A stretch of 64,000 nucleotides of DNA from an uncultured Bacteroidales bacterium (GCA_934728255.1 CAKVEC010000001.1:248001-312000); one strand, 5' to 3'; shown: positions 18,082-26,815, counted from the stretch's first letter. The notes: generated by a model from the sequence alone, not told the origin. A program made the numbers and translations.

Positions 18082-19223
18082 TTGCCGAGTGCTTCTATTT
18101 GTGCTTTGAGTTGCTCTATCTGTGCTTGTGTATTGGGATTGGTCAAATCCATTTGCTGTTCCGTCAAGCGAGGAACACGCAGTTCTGTACCTACTTTGAT
18201 AGCATTGGGGTTATCAATGATGTCCTTGTTGGCATCGTAGATATAGACCCACAGATCCATTTTGTCCTCGCCGTAGTGGCGGCGGGCAATCTGGGCAAGA
18301 CGACTTCCATTGCGCACACGCTCTGTGGTTATGAACTCAGTGTAGGTCAAAGGTGCAGTTCCGGCAGTTTCCGTGGTTGGTGTATTCTCCGTATTTGCCG
18401 TAGTATCTATTGCCACGGGTGCCGGTGTCTCTACTGCAACAACCTCTGTTGTTGGTGTCTCACGGAGCGAATCCACCCATTGGCTGAGGGTCTCGCGCAG
18501 GAAGATGTAGCCGCCTACCAATACCAACAGCAAACAGCAGACACAAATCAATGTATCGCGCAAAAAATGGTATTTCTTCTTTGGCCTGGAGGGCGTTTGC
18601 GGCTTTTCCTCTTCCTTTTTAGGAGTAGGAGAAACAGGCTCTATTTCTATCGGTTCAATGGGCGTTTCCTGTGGAGCTGGCGCTTCTTGCGGAGCAATCG
18701 GTTCTTTTGGGGATACCATTTCCTGTACTTTCTCCTCCTTGATAGGTTTTGGGAAAGACGCTTTGGGTCCTTGTCCTAATGTGGCCAGAATATCCACTAT
18801 TTCATCCGCCTGCCTGCCGAGTTTCTTCAGTGGGTCGAACTCATTATCCTGTTCTTTCTTGGCGGGCTGTGCCTGTTTGGTGCTAACCGGGTTGACTGCG
18901 GGCGAGGCATCAGTGTCTCCTGTTGTCAAAGGGTTGTTATATACCAACTCTTTGACACTGATTTCGGGGACGAAAGTCAGTTTGTTGTAGCCCTCTATGG
19001 TGATACTCTCTCCTGTGGCGATGTTCACACTTTTTCGGGGGGCAATACCTTGCAGACGAAATGTACCCAATCCGTTGATTTTAACCTGTTTATCATCTGT
19101 GCGCATCGCCCTTACAATTTGTTCCTTAAGGGCATTATGAAACAGGGTAACCTCTTCTTCGGAGGCACCTGTACGCGCTATGACGGCACGACGTAGGTCT
19201 GTACTACTCAGTTTGTCTGCCAT
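18078..19223 (-). CDS. HU DNA-binding domain - transmembrane - LysM protein
   Basis: A 381-residue protein with an unusual order of parts. Residues 1-95 are an HU/IHF-type domain (VKINGLGTFRLQGIAPRKSV). Residues about 100-217 are a Pro/Glu/Lys-rich linker. Residues 219-243 are one strong membrane segment (DTLICVCCLLLVLVGGYIFL). A Thr/Pro-rich spacer follows, and residues about 296-352 resemble LysM (VRNGSRLAQIARRHYG ending in GTELRVPRL). With the positive linker inside, DNA binding would be cytoplasmic and peptidoglycan binding periplasmic, so the protein could tether the nucleoid to the wall; that is inference. Related HU-fusion proteins exist in Bacteroidota. It lies between a free HU gene and uvrA and overlaps uvrA by 4 bp. 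Confidence 0.85.
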   Translation of the reverse strand: MADKLSSTDLRRAVIARTGASEEEVTLFHNALKEQIVRAMRTDDKQVKINGLGTFRLQGIAPRKSVNIATGESITIEGYNKLTFVPEISVKELVYNNPLTTGDTDASPAVNPVSTKQAQPAKKEQDNEFDPLKKLGRQADEIVDILATLGQGPKASFPKPIKEEKVQEMVSPKEPIAPQEAPAPQETPIEPIEIEPVSPTPKKEEEKPQTPSRPKKKYHFLRDTLICVCCLLLVLVGGYIFLRETLSQWVDSLRETPTTEVVAVETPAPVAIDTTANTENTPTTETAGTAPLTYTEFITTERVRNGSRLAQIARRHYGEDKMDLWVYIYDANKDIIDNPNAIKVGTELRVPRLTEQQMDLTNPNTQAQIEQLKAQIEALGK

Positions 19224-19226
19224 GGT

Positions 19227-19505
19227 TTAGATGTTTTTCAGTTCGTCTTTGATATCGGCAGCAGGCTTGAAGCAGAGTTGGTTTCTTGCGGGGCTGGTAC
19301 TTTTAACCCCCGTGCGAGGATGAACAAAAGTGCGTTCTTCTTTCCTTTTGATTTCCAATGTACCCAATCCTTGCAGGGATACAGCCTTTCCTTCTATCAA
19401 TGCATCGCGTACTACGGCATTGGTAGCATTGAGCAATTCCTCCACACGCTTCTTGGTCATGCCTGTGGTATCTGCAATGTTATTTATCAAGTCTTTTGTC
19501 AGCAT
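19227..19505 (-). CDS. HU family DNA-binding protein
   Basis: A 92-residue HU/IHF-type protein (MLTKDLINNIADTTGMTKKR; VSLQGLGTLEIKRKEERTFV; the DNA-contacting arm RNQLCFKPA). It bends and compacts DNA as a dimer. The start overlaps the rimO stop by 7 bp and its stop is 3 bp from the start of the HU-LysM gene, so it is co-transcribed with both. The length is typical, and the sequence is clearly distinct from the HU domain of its neighbour. Confidence 0.92.
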   Translation of the reverse strand: MLTKDLINNIADTTGMTKKRVEELLNATNAVVRDALIEGKAVSLQGLGTLEIKRKEERTFVHPRTGVKSTSPARNQLCFKPAADIKDELKNI

Positions 19506-20827
19506 AAATCTTCTTCTTTTCCGAGTGTGCCGTACAGGTCGAATTCTTCGGCACGAATAATCTTGATCGGATAAAAATCACCTGTTTGCAATGTATGTTT
19601 TTTGTCTATCAGTACCTCACAATCCACTTCGGGGGAGTCAAATTGCGTACGCCCGATGTAATAGTCCGGTTCTTCACGATCGATGACCACATCCAGTGTT
19701 TTGCCTACTTTCTGTTGCATCAGTGCGCCCGAAATCTCCTGTTGTATAGCCATTATCTCTGCTACACGGTGGTCTTTCACCTCCTGCGGTATGTCGTCTT
19801 TGTAGTGCAGGTTGGCATATGTTCCCTCTTCGTCGGAGTAGGCAAAGGCACCCATTCGGTCGAAGCGCATCTCGCGTACCCATTGTTTCAGTTCCTCGAA
19901 ATCCTCTTCGGTCTCACCGGGGTGCCCGACTAATAAAGTGGTGCGGATACATATATTTGGTACGCTTTCGCGTATGCGTGCGATGAGCGCATCTTGTTCC
20001 GCACGGGTGATATGGCGGCGCATCAACCCGAGCATATGGTCGCTGCAATGTTGCAAGGCAATATCAAGGTATTTGCATACATTCTGGTGCTTCGCCATAA
20101 CCTCAAGGATGCCGTTCGGAAAATCGGTGGGGTAGGCGTAGTGGAGACGAATCCAATGCACACCATCAATCTGTGCCATACGGTCTATCAGTTCGGGCAG
20201 GCGGTGCTCTTTGTAGAGGTCAAGCCCATAACTGGACAGGTCTTGTGCTATGACGTTAAACTCTTTTACTCCCTGACCAACAAGCCATTTAACCTCGTCG
20301 AGTATCTCCTCTATCGGGCGCGAAGTGTGTCTGCCCGTAATGAGCGGAATGGCGCAATAGGAGCAGAAACGGTTGCAGCCCTCCGAAATCTTGATGTAGG
20401 CATAGTGCTTCGGAGTGGTAAGCGTGCGCTTGTAGCCACAGCCTTCGTCGCTTTTGGGTTGCGCTTTCAGGTCGTCTATCAGGTGCATAAAATCGAATTT
20501 GCCATACCACTTGTCCACCTCGGGGATTTCGGTTTCCAACTCGTGCAGGTAACGCTCGCTGAGACAACCCATTACATATAGTTGGTGCAGTTTGTGGTGC
20601 GTCTTGCGGTCGGCAAATTGAAGAATGGTATTGATACTCTCCTCTTTGGCATCGCCGATAAAACCGCATGTGTTGATAACGGCAATTTCACCTTTGGGGT
20701 CTTCCGCATCGTGTACGCAATGATAGCCAGCCAACTCTAATTGGTGCATCAGCCGCTCGGCGTCCACGAGGTTTTTGGAGCAACCCAACGTGATAATATC
20801 TATTTCGTTTTTATGCAATTTGTTCAA
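19499..20827 (-). CDS. rimO: Ribosomal protein S12 methylthiotransferase RimO
   Basis: A 442-residue methylthiotransferase that adds a methylthio group to the conserved aspartate of ribosomal protein S12. The N-terminal domain has cluster cysteines in LGCSKNLVDAE, NTCGFIGDAKEES and VMGCLSERY. The radical-SAM motif is CNRFCSYCAIPLITGRHTSR near residue 150, and a TRAM domain ends the protein. The long NTCGFIGDAKEES form and S12-type neighbours of the motif favour RimO over MiaB. No in-frame ATG precedes the conserved N-terminus: the start is TTG at 20825-20827, and that TTG belongs to a heptamer repeat array lying immediately upstream. Confidence 0.93.
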   Translation of the reverse strand: MNKLHKNEIDIITLGCSKNLVDAERLMHQLELAGYHCVHDAEDPKGEIAVINTCGFIGDAKEESINTILQFADRKTHHKLHQLYVMGCLSERYLHELETEIPEVDKWYGKFDFMHLIDDLKAQPKSDEGCGYKRTLTTPKHYAYIKISEGCNRFCSYCAIPLITGRHTSRPIEEILDEVKWLVGQGVKEFNVIAQDLSSYGLDLYKEHRLPELIDRMAQIDGVHWIRLHYAYPTDFPNGILEVMAKHQNVCKYLDIALQHCSDHMLGLMRRHITRAEQDALIARIRESVPNICIRTTLLVGHPGETEEDFEELKQWVREMRFDRMGAFAYSDEEGTYANLHYKDDIPQEVKDHRVAEIMAIQQEISGALMQQKVGKTLDVVIDREEPDYYIGRTQFDSPEVDCEVLIDKKHTLQTGDFYPIKIIRAEEFDLYGTLGKEEDLC

Positions 20828-20852
20828 TTAACAATTAATAATTAACAATTAA
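20825..20852. repeat. Heptamer array (CAATTAA type, 4 units) carrying the rimO start codon
   Basis: Units CAATTAA, CAATTAA, TAATTAA, CAATTAA in register. Read on the minus strand they give TTAATTG repeats, and the last TTG is the rimO initiation codon (TTAATTGAACAAA). The MATE gene at 24846 begins in the same way. Confidence 0.85.
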
Positions 20853-20895
20853 TATGCGTGGAATGTTCTGTTTTTCGGAGGGGTAAGGTAGGTCT

Positions 20896-20917
20896 ATCCA
20901 CCCGACATCCACCTTAC
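20896..20917. repeat. 11-bp repeat array (ATCCACC type, 2 units)
   Basis: ATCCACCCGAC and ATCCACCTTAC in direct 11-bp register. GTAAGGT (from 20883) and ACCTTAC flank the pair as a 7-bp inverted repeat. The array lies in the 156-bp gap between recQ and rimO. No promoter box was recognised in this gap, so rimO may be read from the recQ promoter. Confidence 0.75.
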
Positions 20918-20968
20918 TTTTCTATCAGGAAGAAAGCACAAGGAATGTTTGATTTTTCCTGCTTTTTC

Positions 20969-20989
20969 ATTATGCATTATGCATTAATT
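20969..20989. repeat. Heptamer array (CATTATG type, 3 units) at the recQ stop codon
   Basis: CATTATG, CATTATG, CATTAAT. The recQ stop codon (20984-20986) lies inside the third unit. Confidence 0.75.
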
Positions 20990-23167
20990 TCCGAGGTCGC
21001 AGTGGAATTTGATACGCACGAGGCGGACATGGATTACATCGTAGTAGTCCTCTCCGAGTTCGTCCATCGCTGTTTTGAGGTCATCGCTCTCGGCATTTTT
21101 GAAATAGTCATATATCTCTTCTTCCTCGTCGGGGTCAAGCACTTCCTCAATGAAGTAGTTGATATTCACTTTCGTTCCTGAGAAAACAATCGCTTCCAAC
21201 TCGTCGAGCATTTCCTCCATCGACATTCCGTTGGATTCGGCGAGATCGTCGAGATCCACACGGCGGTCGATAGCCGCAATGATCTGCTTTTTGCGGGTGG
21301 ATTTTTTTGCCACAGTGCGTATGCGCAGGTCTTCGGGACGGATAATCTCGTTTTCCTCGACATATTCCTTGATGACACGTAGGAATTCGTCGCCATAGCG
21401 TTTAGCCTTGCTCACCCCCACACCCGGTATGGTCATCAGTTCCTCCATAGTGATGGGGTAGGTGGTAGCCATTGCTTCGAGAGACGGATCTTGGAAAATA
21501 ACAAACGGAGGTACGTCGCATTTTTTCGACAATTTTTTGCGCACGTCTTTCAGTATGGAGAACAGCACATCATCGGCTGCTGCGCAGGCTACGGCTCCGC
21601 TGTCTATATCTTCGTTTTCTTCGTCGCGCACCTCGATGGGTACCTCAAATTTGGTCGGGCGGCGGATATATTTCTTGCCGTCCGAGGTGATCTTCAAATC
21701 ACCATATGAATCAATATCTTTGTTCAGATAGCCGCAGAGCATAGCCTGACGGATAATGGCATAAAGAGTAGATTCATCCACATCGGATGCGGCACCGTAG
21801 TTCTCCAGTTCGGTATGTTTGTAACTCTGAATATCCGCAGTATCGTTGCCGTGGAGAATATCCACGATATGGTCGGTTTTGAACTTCTCGTTGAGTTGCT
21901 GAATGGTCTCCAGCGTGAGGCTGAGCAACTCTTGGGCGTCCATCATTCGGTAGGTTTTTTTGCAGTTGTCGCAGTTGCCGCAGTTGTCTTGGTTGTATTC
22001 CTCGCCGAAATAGTGCAGCAGCAGTTTGCGCCGGCAGATGGTTGATTCGGCATATGACTGTGTCTCAAACAGCAGTTGGTTGCCTATCTCCACCTCTTTG
22101 ACGGGTTTGCCCTGCTGGAAACGGCGCAGACGCTCAATATCGTCGGGCGAATAGAAGCAGATGCACTGCCCCTCGCCGCCGTCGCGCCCTGCACGACCGG
22201 TCTCCTGGTAGTAACCTTCGAGCGATTTGGGAATATCATAGTGAATCACAAAACGCACATCGGGTTTGTCGATACCCATACCGAAGGCGATAGTTGCCAC
22301 GATCACCTGGCACTCTTCCATCAAGAAAGCATCCTGTGTAGCACTACGTGTGGCTGCGTCCATACCGGCATGGTACGGGCGGGCGGAAATGCCGTTTACT
22401 TGCAGCACTTGTGCCAAATCTTCCACCTCTTTGCGTGCCAGACAATAGATAATGCCCGATTTGCCTTCCATCGAGCGCACGTATTTGATGACCTCGCGAT
22501 CCACATCCTTGGTCTTCGGGCGTACTTCGTAGTACAGGTTCGGGCGGTTGAACGAACTTTTGAAAACGGTAGCATCGGGCATACCGAGGTTCTTCTGAAT
22601 ATCTTTCTGCACCTTTGGGGTCGCTGTGGCGGTCAGGGCAATAATCGGTGCTTTGCCGATACGCTGCACCATAGAGCGGATGTGGCTGTATTCCGGGCGG
22701 AAATCGTGTCCCCATTCCGAGATACAATGTGCCTCGTCCACTGCATAAAAGGATATTTTTACGCTTTTCAAAAAGTCCACATTCTCCGTTTTTTGCAGGC
22801 TTTCAGGGGCTAAATAGAGCAGTTTGGTCTTGCCCGCAATCACGTCTTCTTTGACCGCATTGATTTCGGGGCGCGAAAGCGATGAATTGATGAAATGGGC
22901 TACGCCCGGTTCTTCCGAGTAGTTGCGCATAGCGTCCACTTGGTTTTTCATCAGTGCAATAAGTGGCGATATGACTATTGCCACACCATCCATAATCAAC
23001 GAAGGCAACTGGTAGCACAGACTCTTGCCTCCGCCCGTAGGCATTAGGACAAATGTGTCGTGCCCCTCCATCACATTGCGTATGATGGCTTCCTGGTTAC
23101 CTTTGAAACTGTCAAAACCAAAGTAGCGTTGCAGTGCTTCGGTCAACTGTTCATGCGTTACGTTCAT
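20984..23167 (-). CDS. recQ: ATP-dependent DNA helicase RecQ (long form with HRDC domain)
   Basis: A 727-residue RecQ helicase for recombination and replication-fork repair. Helicase motifs are clear: QEAIIRNVMEG, Walker A LMPTGGGKSLCYQLP near residue 40, DEAH box AVDEAHCISEWGHDFRPEY, and motif VI YYQETGRAGRDGGEGQC. The zinc-binding region is CRRKLLLHYFGEEYNQDNCG with CDNC, followed by a winged-helix region, an HRDC domain (about 530-610) and an acidic C-terminal tail. The gene has its own promoter at 23259-23289, divergent from the MFS transporter. A second, shorter RecQ is encoded at 51.1-52.9 kb. Confidence 0.95.
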   Translation of the reverse strand: MNVTHEQLTEALQRYFGFDSFKGNQEAIIRNVMEGHDTFVLMPTGGGKSLCYQLPSLIMDGVAIVISPLIALMKNQVDAMRNYSEEPGVAHFINSSLSRPEINAVKEDVIAGKTKLLYLAPESLQKTENVDFLKSVKISFYAVDEAHCISEWGHDFRPEYSHIRSMVQRIGKAPIIALTATATPKVQKDIQKNLGMPDATVFKSSFNRPNLYYEVRPKTKDVDREVIKYVRSMEGKSGIIYCLARKEVEDLAQVLQVNGISARPYHAGMDAATRSATQDAFLMEECQVIVATIAFGMGIDKPDVRFVIHYDIPKSLEGYYQETGRAGRDGGEGQCICFYSPDDIERLRRFQQGKPVKEVEIGNQLLFETQSYAESTICRRKLLLHYFGEEYNQDNCGNCDNCKKTYRMMDAQELLSLTLETIQQLNEKFKTDHIVDILHGNDTADIQSYKHTELENYGAASDVDESTLYAIIRQAMLCGYLNKDIDSYGDLKITSDGKKYIRRPTKFEVPIEVRDEENEDIDSGAVACAAADDVLFSILKDVRKKLSKKCDVPPFVIFQDPSLEAMATTYPITMEELMTIPGVGVSKAKRYGDEFLRVIKEYVEENEIIRPEDLRIRTVAKKSTRKKQIIAAIDRRVDLDDLAESNGMSMEEMLDELEAIVFSGTKVNINYFIEEVLDPDEEEEIYDYFKNAESDDLKTAMDELGEDYYDVIHVRLVRIKFHCDLGN

Positions 23168-23258
23168 CTATATATAAATATATAAGGTGTATAATTTTCG
23201 ATTGTAAGGGCGGGAATTTGCCCGCTTTTTATCCCGAAAAGGGCAAAGTATTGTAGTG

Positions 23259-23289
23259 CAAAGGTAGTCATTTTTTTTTGTTCTGCAAA
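23259..23289 (-). promoter_or_regulatory. Bacteroidota-type promoter of recQ
   Basis: On the minus strand TTTG (23286-23289), a 19-bp spacer and TACCTTTG (23259-23266) match the sigma-ABfr consensus TTTG-N19-21-TAnnTTTG. Transcription would begin near 23252, giving an 85-nt leader that includes a short GCGGG/CCCGC hairpin near 23210-23226. Confidence 0.75.
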
Positions 23290-23316
23290 CTTTTTATTTG
23301 AAAAAAGAGAAAAAAC

Positions 23317-23347
23317 TTGTGCGGCTCGGAAAAAAGCAGTACTTTTG
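23317..23347 (+). promoter_or_regulatory. Bacteroidota-type promoter of the MFS transporter
   Basis: TTG (23317-23319), a 20-bp spacer and TACTTTTG (23340-23347), about 38 bp before the start codon of the transporter gene. It is divergent from the recQ promoter, and the two -33 boxes are about 27 bp apart. Confidence 0.75.
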
Positions 23348-23385
23348 TCTTTAGTTAAATAAATATCAATATCAGAGAACACAAA

Positions 23386-24732
23386 ATGGAAAAACGTAAT
23401 TTGTCTTTCTGGCAACTCTTTAACCTCAGTTTCGGTTTCTTCGGCGTACAGATTGCTTATGCCTTGCAGAGTGCCAATATCTCCCGTATTTTTGCTACTC
23501 TCGGTGCAGACCCGCACACATTGAGTTTCTTTTGGATCCTGCCTCCGTTGATGGGTATGATTGTGCAACCATTGATAGGTCTGCTGTCGGATAAGACATG
23601 GCTCGGTTCAATCTTTGGGCGTCGCAAATTCTACTTGCTTATCGGTGCAATTATTGCCGTAGCAGTAATGGTACTGCTTCCCAATGCTGGTGATTTTACA
23701 TTCCAACAGGGGCTGTTCCTTGGGCTTAATGCCGCTATGTGGTTCGGCTTGTTCTCGCTGATGTTTCTTGATACATCCATCAATATCGCTATGCAGCCGT
23801 TTAAGATGATGGTGGGCGATATGGTTAACGAGGAGCAGAAGGGTACGGCATATGCCATCCAGTCGGCATTGTGCAATGCCGGTTCGTTGGTTGGCTACTT
23901 ATTCCCGATTTTCTTTACGTGGATAGGGCTTGCCAATACGGCTCCCGAAGGTGTTATTCCCGATTCTGTCAAATGGTCGTTTTATATCGGTGCGGCTATT
24001 CTGATCCTCTGCGTGCTATATACATTCTTTGCCGTAAAGGAAATGAATCCGCAGGAATATGCCGAGTTCCACGGATTGAATAAGCAGCAAGACAAGGCTG
24101 CTACGAAAGATGATGCATCGGACAGCAAACGCATTGTGCGTGCGTTTGTTACAATCGGGTTGGTACAGTTCTTCTGCTGGGCGGCGTTTATGTATATGTG
24201 GACATACTCCAACGGAGCCATTGCCTCGCAGTGTTTCGGCTGGGACGGTTTGAATACCGCCGAGGAGGCGTTCCAAAACGCAGGTAACTGGGTAGGTGTA
24301 TGCTTTGCTATTCAGGCAGTCGGTTCGCTGCTGTGGGCGGCACTCCTGCCTGCCATAGAGCATAAAATGGGCAACAAGGGGGCGTATATATTGTCGCTTG
24401 TGATAGGCGGAATAGGTTTTGTATCTATTTTCTTTGTGCATAATCAGTACGTACTTTGGCTGAGTTATGCCTTGATTGGCGCGGCTTGGGCAGCGATGTT
24501 GGCTTTGCCGTTTACGTTGTTCACCAACGCCATTGAGGGCAGCAAGCGTATGGGAACGCTGCTCGGATTGTTTAACTGCACCATCTGTCTCCCGCAGATT
24601 GTGGCGGCATTGTTGGGTGGTGTGTTGCTGAATGGCATCTGCCATGATATGCAAGTGGGTATGCTCGTCATTGCCGGTGTATTGCTGCTCTTAGGTGCCG
24701 TTTCCGTCCTATTTATCAAGGAAAATAAATAG
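23386..24732 (+). CDS. MFS transporter, SLC45/sugar-porter-like
   Basis: A 448-residue protein with about twelve membrane segments. The N-terminal LSFWQLFNLSFGFFGVQIAY then ALQSANISRIF, the MGMIVQPLIGLLSDKTWLGSIFGRRKFYLL loop between TM2 and TM3 and the Q-S-A-L-C-N-A-G stretch are typical of SLC45-like sugar/cation symporters of Bacteroidota, which usually import maltose-, sucrose- or glucose-type sugars. It has its own promoter and a strong hairpin after the gene. No glycoside hydrolase or sugar kinase is adjacent, so the substrate is not given by context. Confidence 0.85.
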   Translation: MEKRNLSFWQLFNLSFGFFGVQIAYALQSANISRIFATLGADPHTLSFFWILPPLMGMIVQPLIGLLSDKTWLGSIFGRRKFYLLIGAIIAVAVMVLLPNAGDFTFQQGLFLGLNAAMWFGLFSLMFLDTSINIAMQPFKMMVGDMVNEEQKGTAYAIQSALCNAGSLVGYLFPIFFTWIGLANTAPEGVIPDSVKWSFYIGAAILILCVLYTFFAVKEMNPQEYAEFHGLNKQQDKAATKDDASDSKRIVRAFVTIGLVQFFCWAAFMYMWTYSNGAIASQCFGWDGLNTAEEAFQNAGNWVGVCFAIQAVGSLLWAALLPAIEHKMGNKGAYILSLVIGGIGFVSIFFVHNQYVLWLSYALIGAAWAAMLALPFTLFTNAIEGSKRMGTLLGLFNCTICLPQIVAALLGGVLLNGICHDMQVGMLVIAGVLLLLGAVSVLFIKENK

Positions 24733-24766
24733 AACAAAGAACAATGAACAAAGAATAAAGAATTCA
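24732..24766. repeat. Heptamer array (GAACAAA type, 5 units)
   Basis: GAACAAA, GAACAAT, GAACAAA, GAATAAA, GAATTCA, beginning at the last base of the transporter stop codon. The same unit type occurs at the coaD start (44428-44456) and inside recQ2 (51956-51983). Confidence 0.8.
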
Positions 24767-24798
24767 AATGCTCTGTCTGTTTCGCAGGCAGAGCATTT
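24766..24798 (+). terminator. Hairpin terminator after the MFS gene
   Basis: AAATGCTCTGTCTG (24766-24779) and CAGGCAGAGCATTT (24785-24798) pair over 14 bp with one G-T pair around a TTTCG loop. There is no long T-run after it, so it may need Rho or work mainly by protecting the RNA end. Confidence 0.65.
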
Positions 24799-24845
24799 AG
24801 ATTGAAAATAAGGTATCGCTGTGTATGTCAATTATTAATTGTTAA

Positions 24846-26174
24846 TTGAACCGCCGTATTCTTCATCTGGCATTGCCGAGTATCTTGGCGAATATCACCA
24901 TTCCGTTGGTCGGGCTGGTGGATACGGCTATTGTGGGGCATATATCCGATGCTTCGGCTATTGGTGGTATTGCTATCGGCACTATGTTGTTCGACCTGCT
25001 CTATTGGAATTTTGGTTTTCTGCGGGTGGGTACATCGGGGCTGACAGCGCAGGCTTTCGGACGCAAAGATACAGCGGAGTGCAGCCGGCTTTTCATGCAG
25101 AGTATCGGTATTGCCGTTCTGGGGGCATTGTTCGTTTGGGCAATACAATGGCTGTTTGTTACTGCCGTCTTGGCGTGTGTGCCCTGTTCGCCGGAGGTGG
25201 CAGCCTTTGCCCGCAAGTATTTCTTTGTGCGTATCTGGGCGGCACCTGCTACGCTCAGTCTGATGGCGTTCAAGGGTTGGTTCATCGGTATGCAGGATAC
25301 GGTCAGTCCGATGGCAACTGACATTCTTGTCAATGTGGTGAATATCGTTGTCAGTTATCTTCTGGCTGTCCATACCCCACTCGGGGCGATTGGTGTGGCG
25401 TATGGTACACTGATTGCCCAGTACTCGGGACTGTTTCTGTCAGTTCTTATTGTGGCTGCCAAATACCGTACTACGTTGCACGGTACTGCCGTTTGGCGGA
25501 TTCTCACAGACTTCCGTGCTATGCGCCGCCTGCTGGTGCTGAATGGCAATCTGTTTATCCGGTCGCTTTGTTTTATGGTGGTATATGTCGGTTTTACTGC
25601 TTTGGCATCCCGTTATGGCGATGCCGAACTGGCGGTATCGTCCATAATGATGAAACTCTTTATGCTTTTCTCCTATTTCATCGACGGCTTTGCCTATGCG
25701 GGTGAGGCATTGGTGGGGCGGTTTGTCGGCGAAAAGCAGTCTGCGCTGCTCAAAAACGCCGTTCGTATCCTGTTTGTATGGGCTGTCGGAATCGGTATGG
25801 CATTCTCTTTGCTCTATTGGATAGCGGGAGAGGAATGTATTCGGCTGTTGACCAACGATGTGTCTGTCCTATCCGGAGCGGCTCCGTATATGGGGTGGCT
25901 GATAGCGATGCCGATTATTTCAGCATTGGCGTTTTTGTGGGATGGTATTTTTGTGGGGGCTGCAGCGGGTAAAGAGATTCGCAATGGTATGATTTTTGCT
26001 GCGATAGCGTTTGTGCTTGGCTACGGGATTACTTATCGCTGGTGTGGTGCGCAAGCATTATATATAGGCTATTTTGCCCATCTCGTGGCACGAATGATAT
26101 ATATGACACTCAAATGGAAGAGCGTGTATGATAGAGAAATTGGAAAACCGCAAATGGAAAGTGCTGCGGAGTGA
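24846..26174 (+). CDS. MATE family multidrug/metabolite exporter (DinF-like)
   Basis: A 442-residue protein with twelve membrane segments in two halves. The N-terminus (RRILHLALPSILANITIPLV then GLVDTAIVGHIS) and the GTSGLTAQAFG loop are typical of the DinF-like MATE branch, Na+- or H+-driven efflux pumps. The start is TTG at 24846 directly after an in-frame TAA (24843-24845), so no longer form is possible. Both the TAA and the TTG come from a heptamer array (ATTAATT, GTTAATT, GAAC). The NUDIX gene overlaps its last 47 bp, so the two are transcribed together. Confidence 0.9.
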   Translation: MNRRILHLALPSILANITIPLVGLVDTAIVGHISDASAIGGIAIGTMLFDLLYWNFGFLRVGTSGLTAQAFGRKDTAECSRLFMQSIGIAVLGALFVWAIQWLFVTAVLACVPCSPEVAAFARKYFFVRIWAAPATLSLMAFKGWFIGMQDTVSPMATDILVNVVNIVVSYLLAVHTPLGAIGVAYGTLIAQYSGLFLSVLIVAAKYRTTLHGTAVWRILTDFRAMRRLLVLNGNLFIRSLCFMVVYVGFTALASRYGDAELAVSSIMMKLFMLFSYFIDGFAYAGEALVGRFVGEKQSALLKNAVRILFVWAVGIGMAFSLLYWIAGEECIRLLTNDVSVLSGAAPYMGWLIAMPIISALAFLWDGIFVGAAAGKEIRNGMIFAAIAFVLGYGITYRWCGAQALYIGYFAHLVARMIYMTLKWKSVYDREIGKPQMESAAE

Positions 26175-26685
26175 AAAACTGCTCAGCAAAGGTATTTGGC
26201 TCAATGTCCGTCAGGACACGGTCGAATTGCCGAGCGGGGTGGTGATGCCTGCTTATTTTGTTATGGAATTTCCCTGCTGGATCAATGTCATTGCCATTAC
26301 CAAAGACGGGCAAATGGTGATGGAAGATCAGTATCGTCATGGATTGGGTGAAACCCACTATGAGTTGGTGGCAGGGGTGATTGACCCGGGCGAGACACCG
26401 CTTGAGGCGGCAAAGCGCGAACTGAGCGAGGAAACCGGGTTTGAGGGCGGCGAATGGCAGCAGTTTATGGTCTTGTCGCCTAATCCGGGTAACCATAACA
26501 ACCTCTCTTATACGTTTCTGGCTACGGGAGTGGAGAAAGTGCGGGAGCAGCACCAGGAGCGCACTGAGGACATACACGTGCATATCATGGACAAAGCCGA
26601 TGTACGCCAATTGCTTGAGCAAGGCGAAATCATTCAAGCCCTACACGCCGCTCCTCTCTGGAAATACTTCGCTACGCAGAAATAG
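26128..26685 (+). CDS. NUDIX hydrolase (ADP-ribose pyrophosphatase-like)
   Basis: A 185-residue protein with a complete Nudix box, GVIDPGETPLEAAKRELSEE then TGF, near residues 83-105. It matches GX5EX7REUXEEXGU. The N-terminal beta-rich part with VMEDQYRHGLGETHYELVAG is typical of ADP-sugar pyrophosphatases (NudF/ADPRase). Such enzymes hydrolyse ADP-ribose and related nucleotide sugars to nucleoside monophosphate and sugar phosphate. The ATG at 26128 lies inside the MATE gene (47-bp overlap); the following LENRKWKVLRSEKLL is typical of the family N-terminus, which supports this start. Confidence 0.9.
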   Translation: MIEKLENRKWKVLRSEKLLSKGIWLNVRQDTVELPSGVVMPAYFVMEFPCWINVIAITKDGQMVMEDQYRHGLGETHYELVAGVIDPGETPLEAAKRELSEETGFEGGEWQQFMVLSPNPGNHNNLSYTFLATGVEKVREQHQERTEDIHVHIMDKADVRQLLEQGEIIQALHAAPLWKYFATQK

Positions 26686-26725
26686 TAATTACGAATTAGG
26701 AATGATGAATTATGAATTAACGCAG

Positions 26726-26792
26726 AATTAATGGCTTAATTATATGTTCCTAAAAAGAATAATTAACGTTTAATTACACGATAATTAACGTT
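26726..26792. repeat. AT-rich interspersed element, copy A
   Basis: AATTAATGGCTTAATTATAT, then GTTCC, AAAAAG and ATAATTAACGTTTAATTACACG, ATAATTAACGTT. It matches copy B at 57827-57894 over about 67 bp with few differences, and copy C at 11341-11410 in reverse. It lies between the NUDIX gene and the next small gene. Confidence 0.65.
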
Positions 26793-26815
26793 CTGTATAT
26801 TAACGTTTCGAAAAC

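Noticed and set aside
23205..23235. A plus-strand intrinsic terminator (GCGGG/CCCGC hairpin and T-run) near 23.2 kb
   Set aside because: No plus-strand gene lies upstream of it; the stem is only 5 bp. It is more likely part of the recQ leader or chance.
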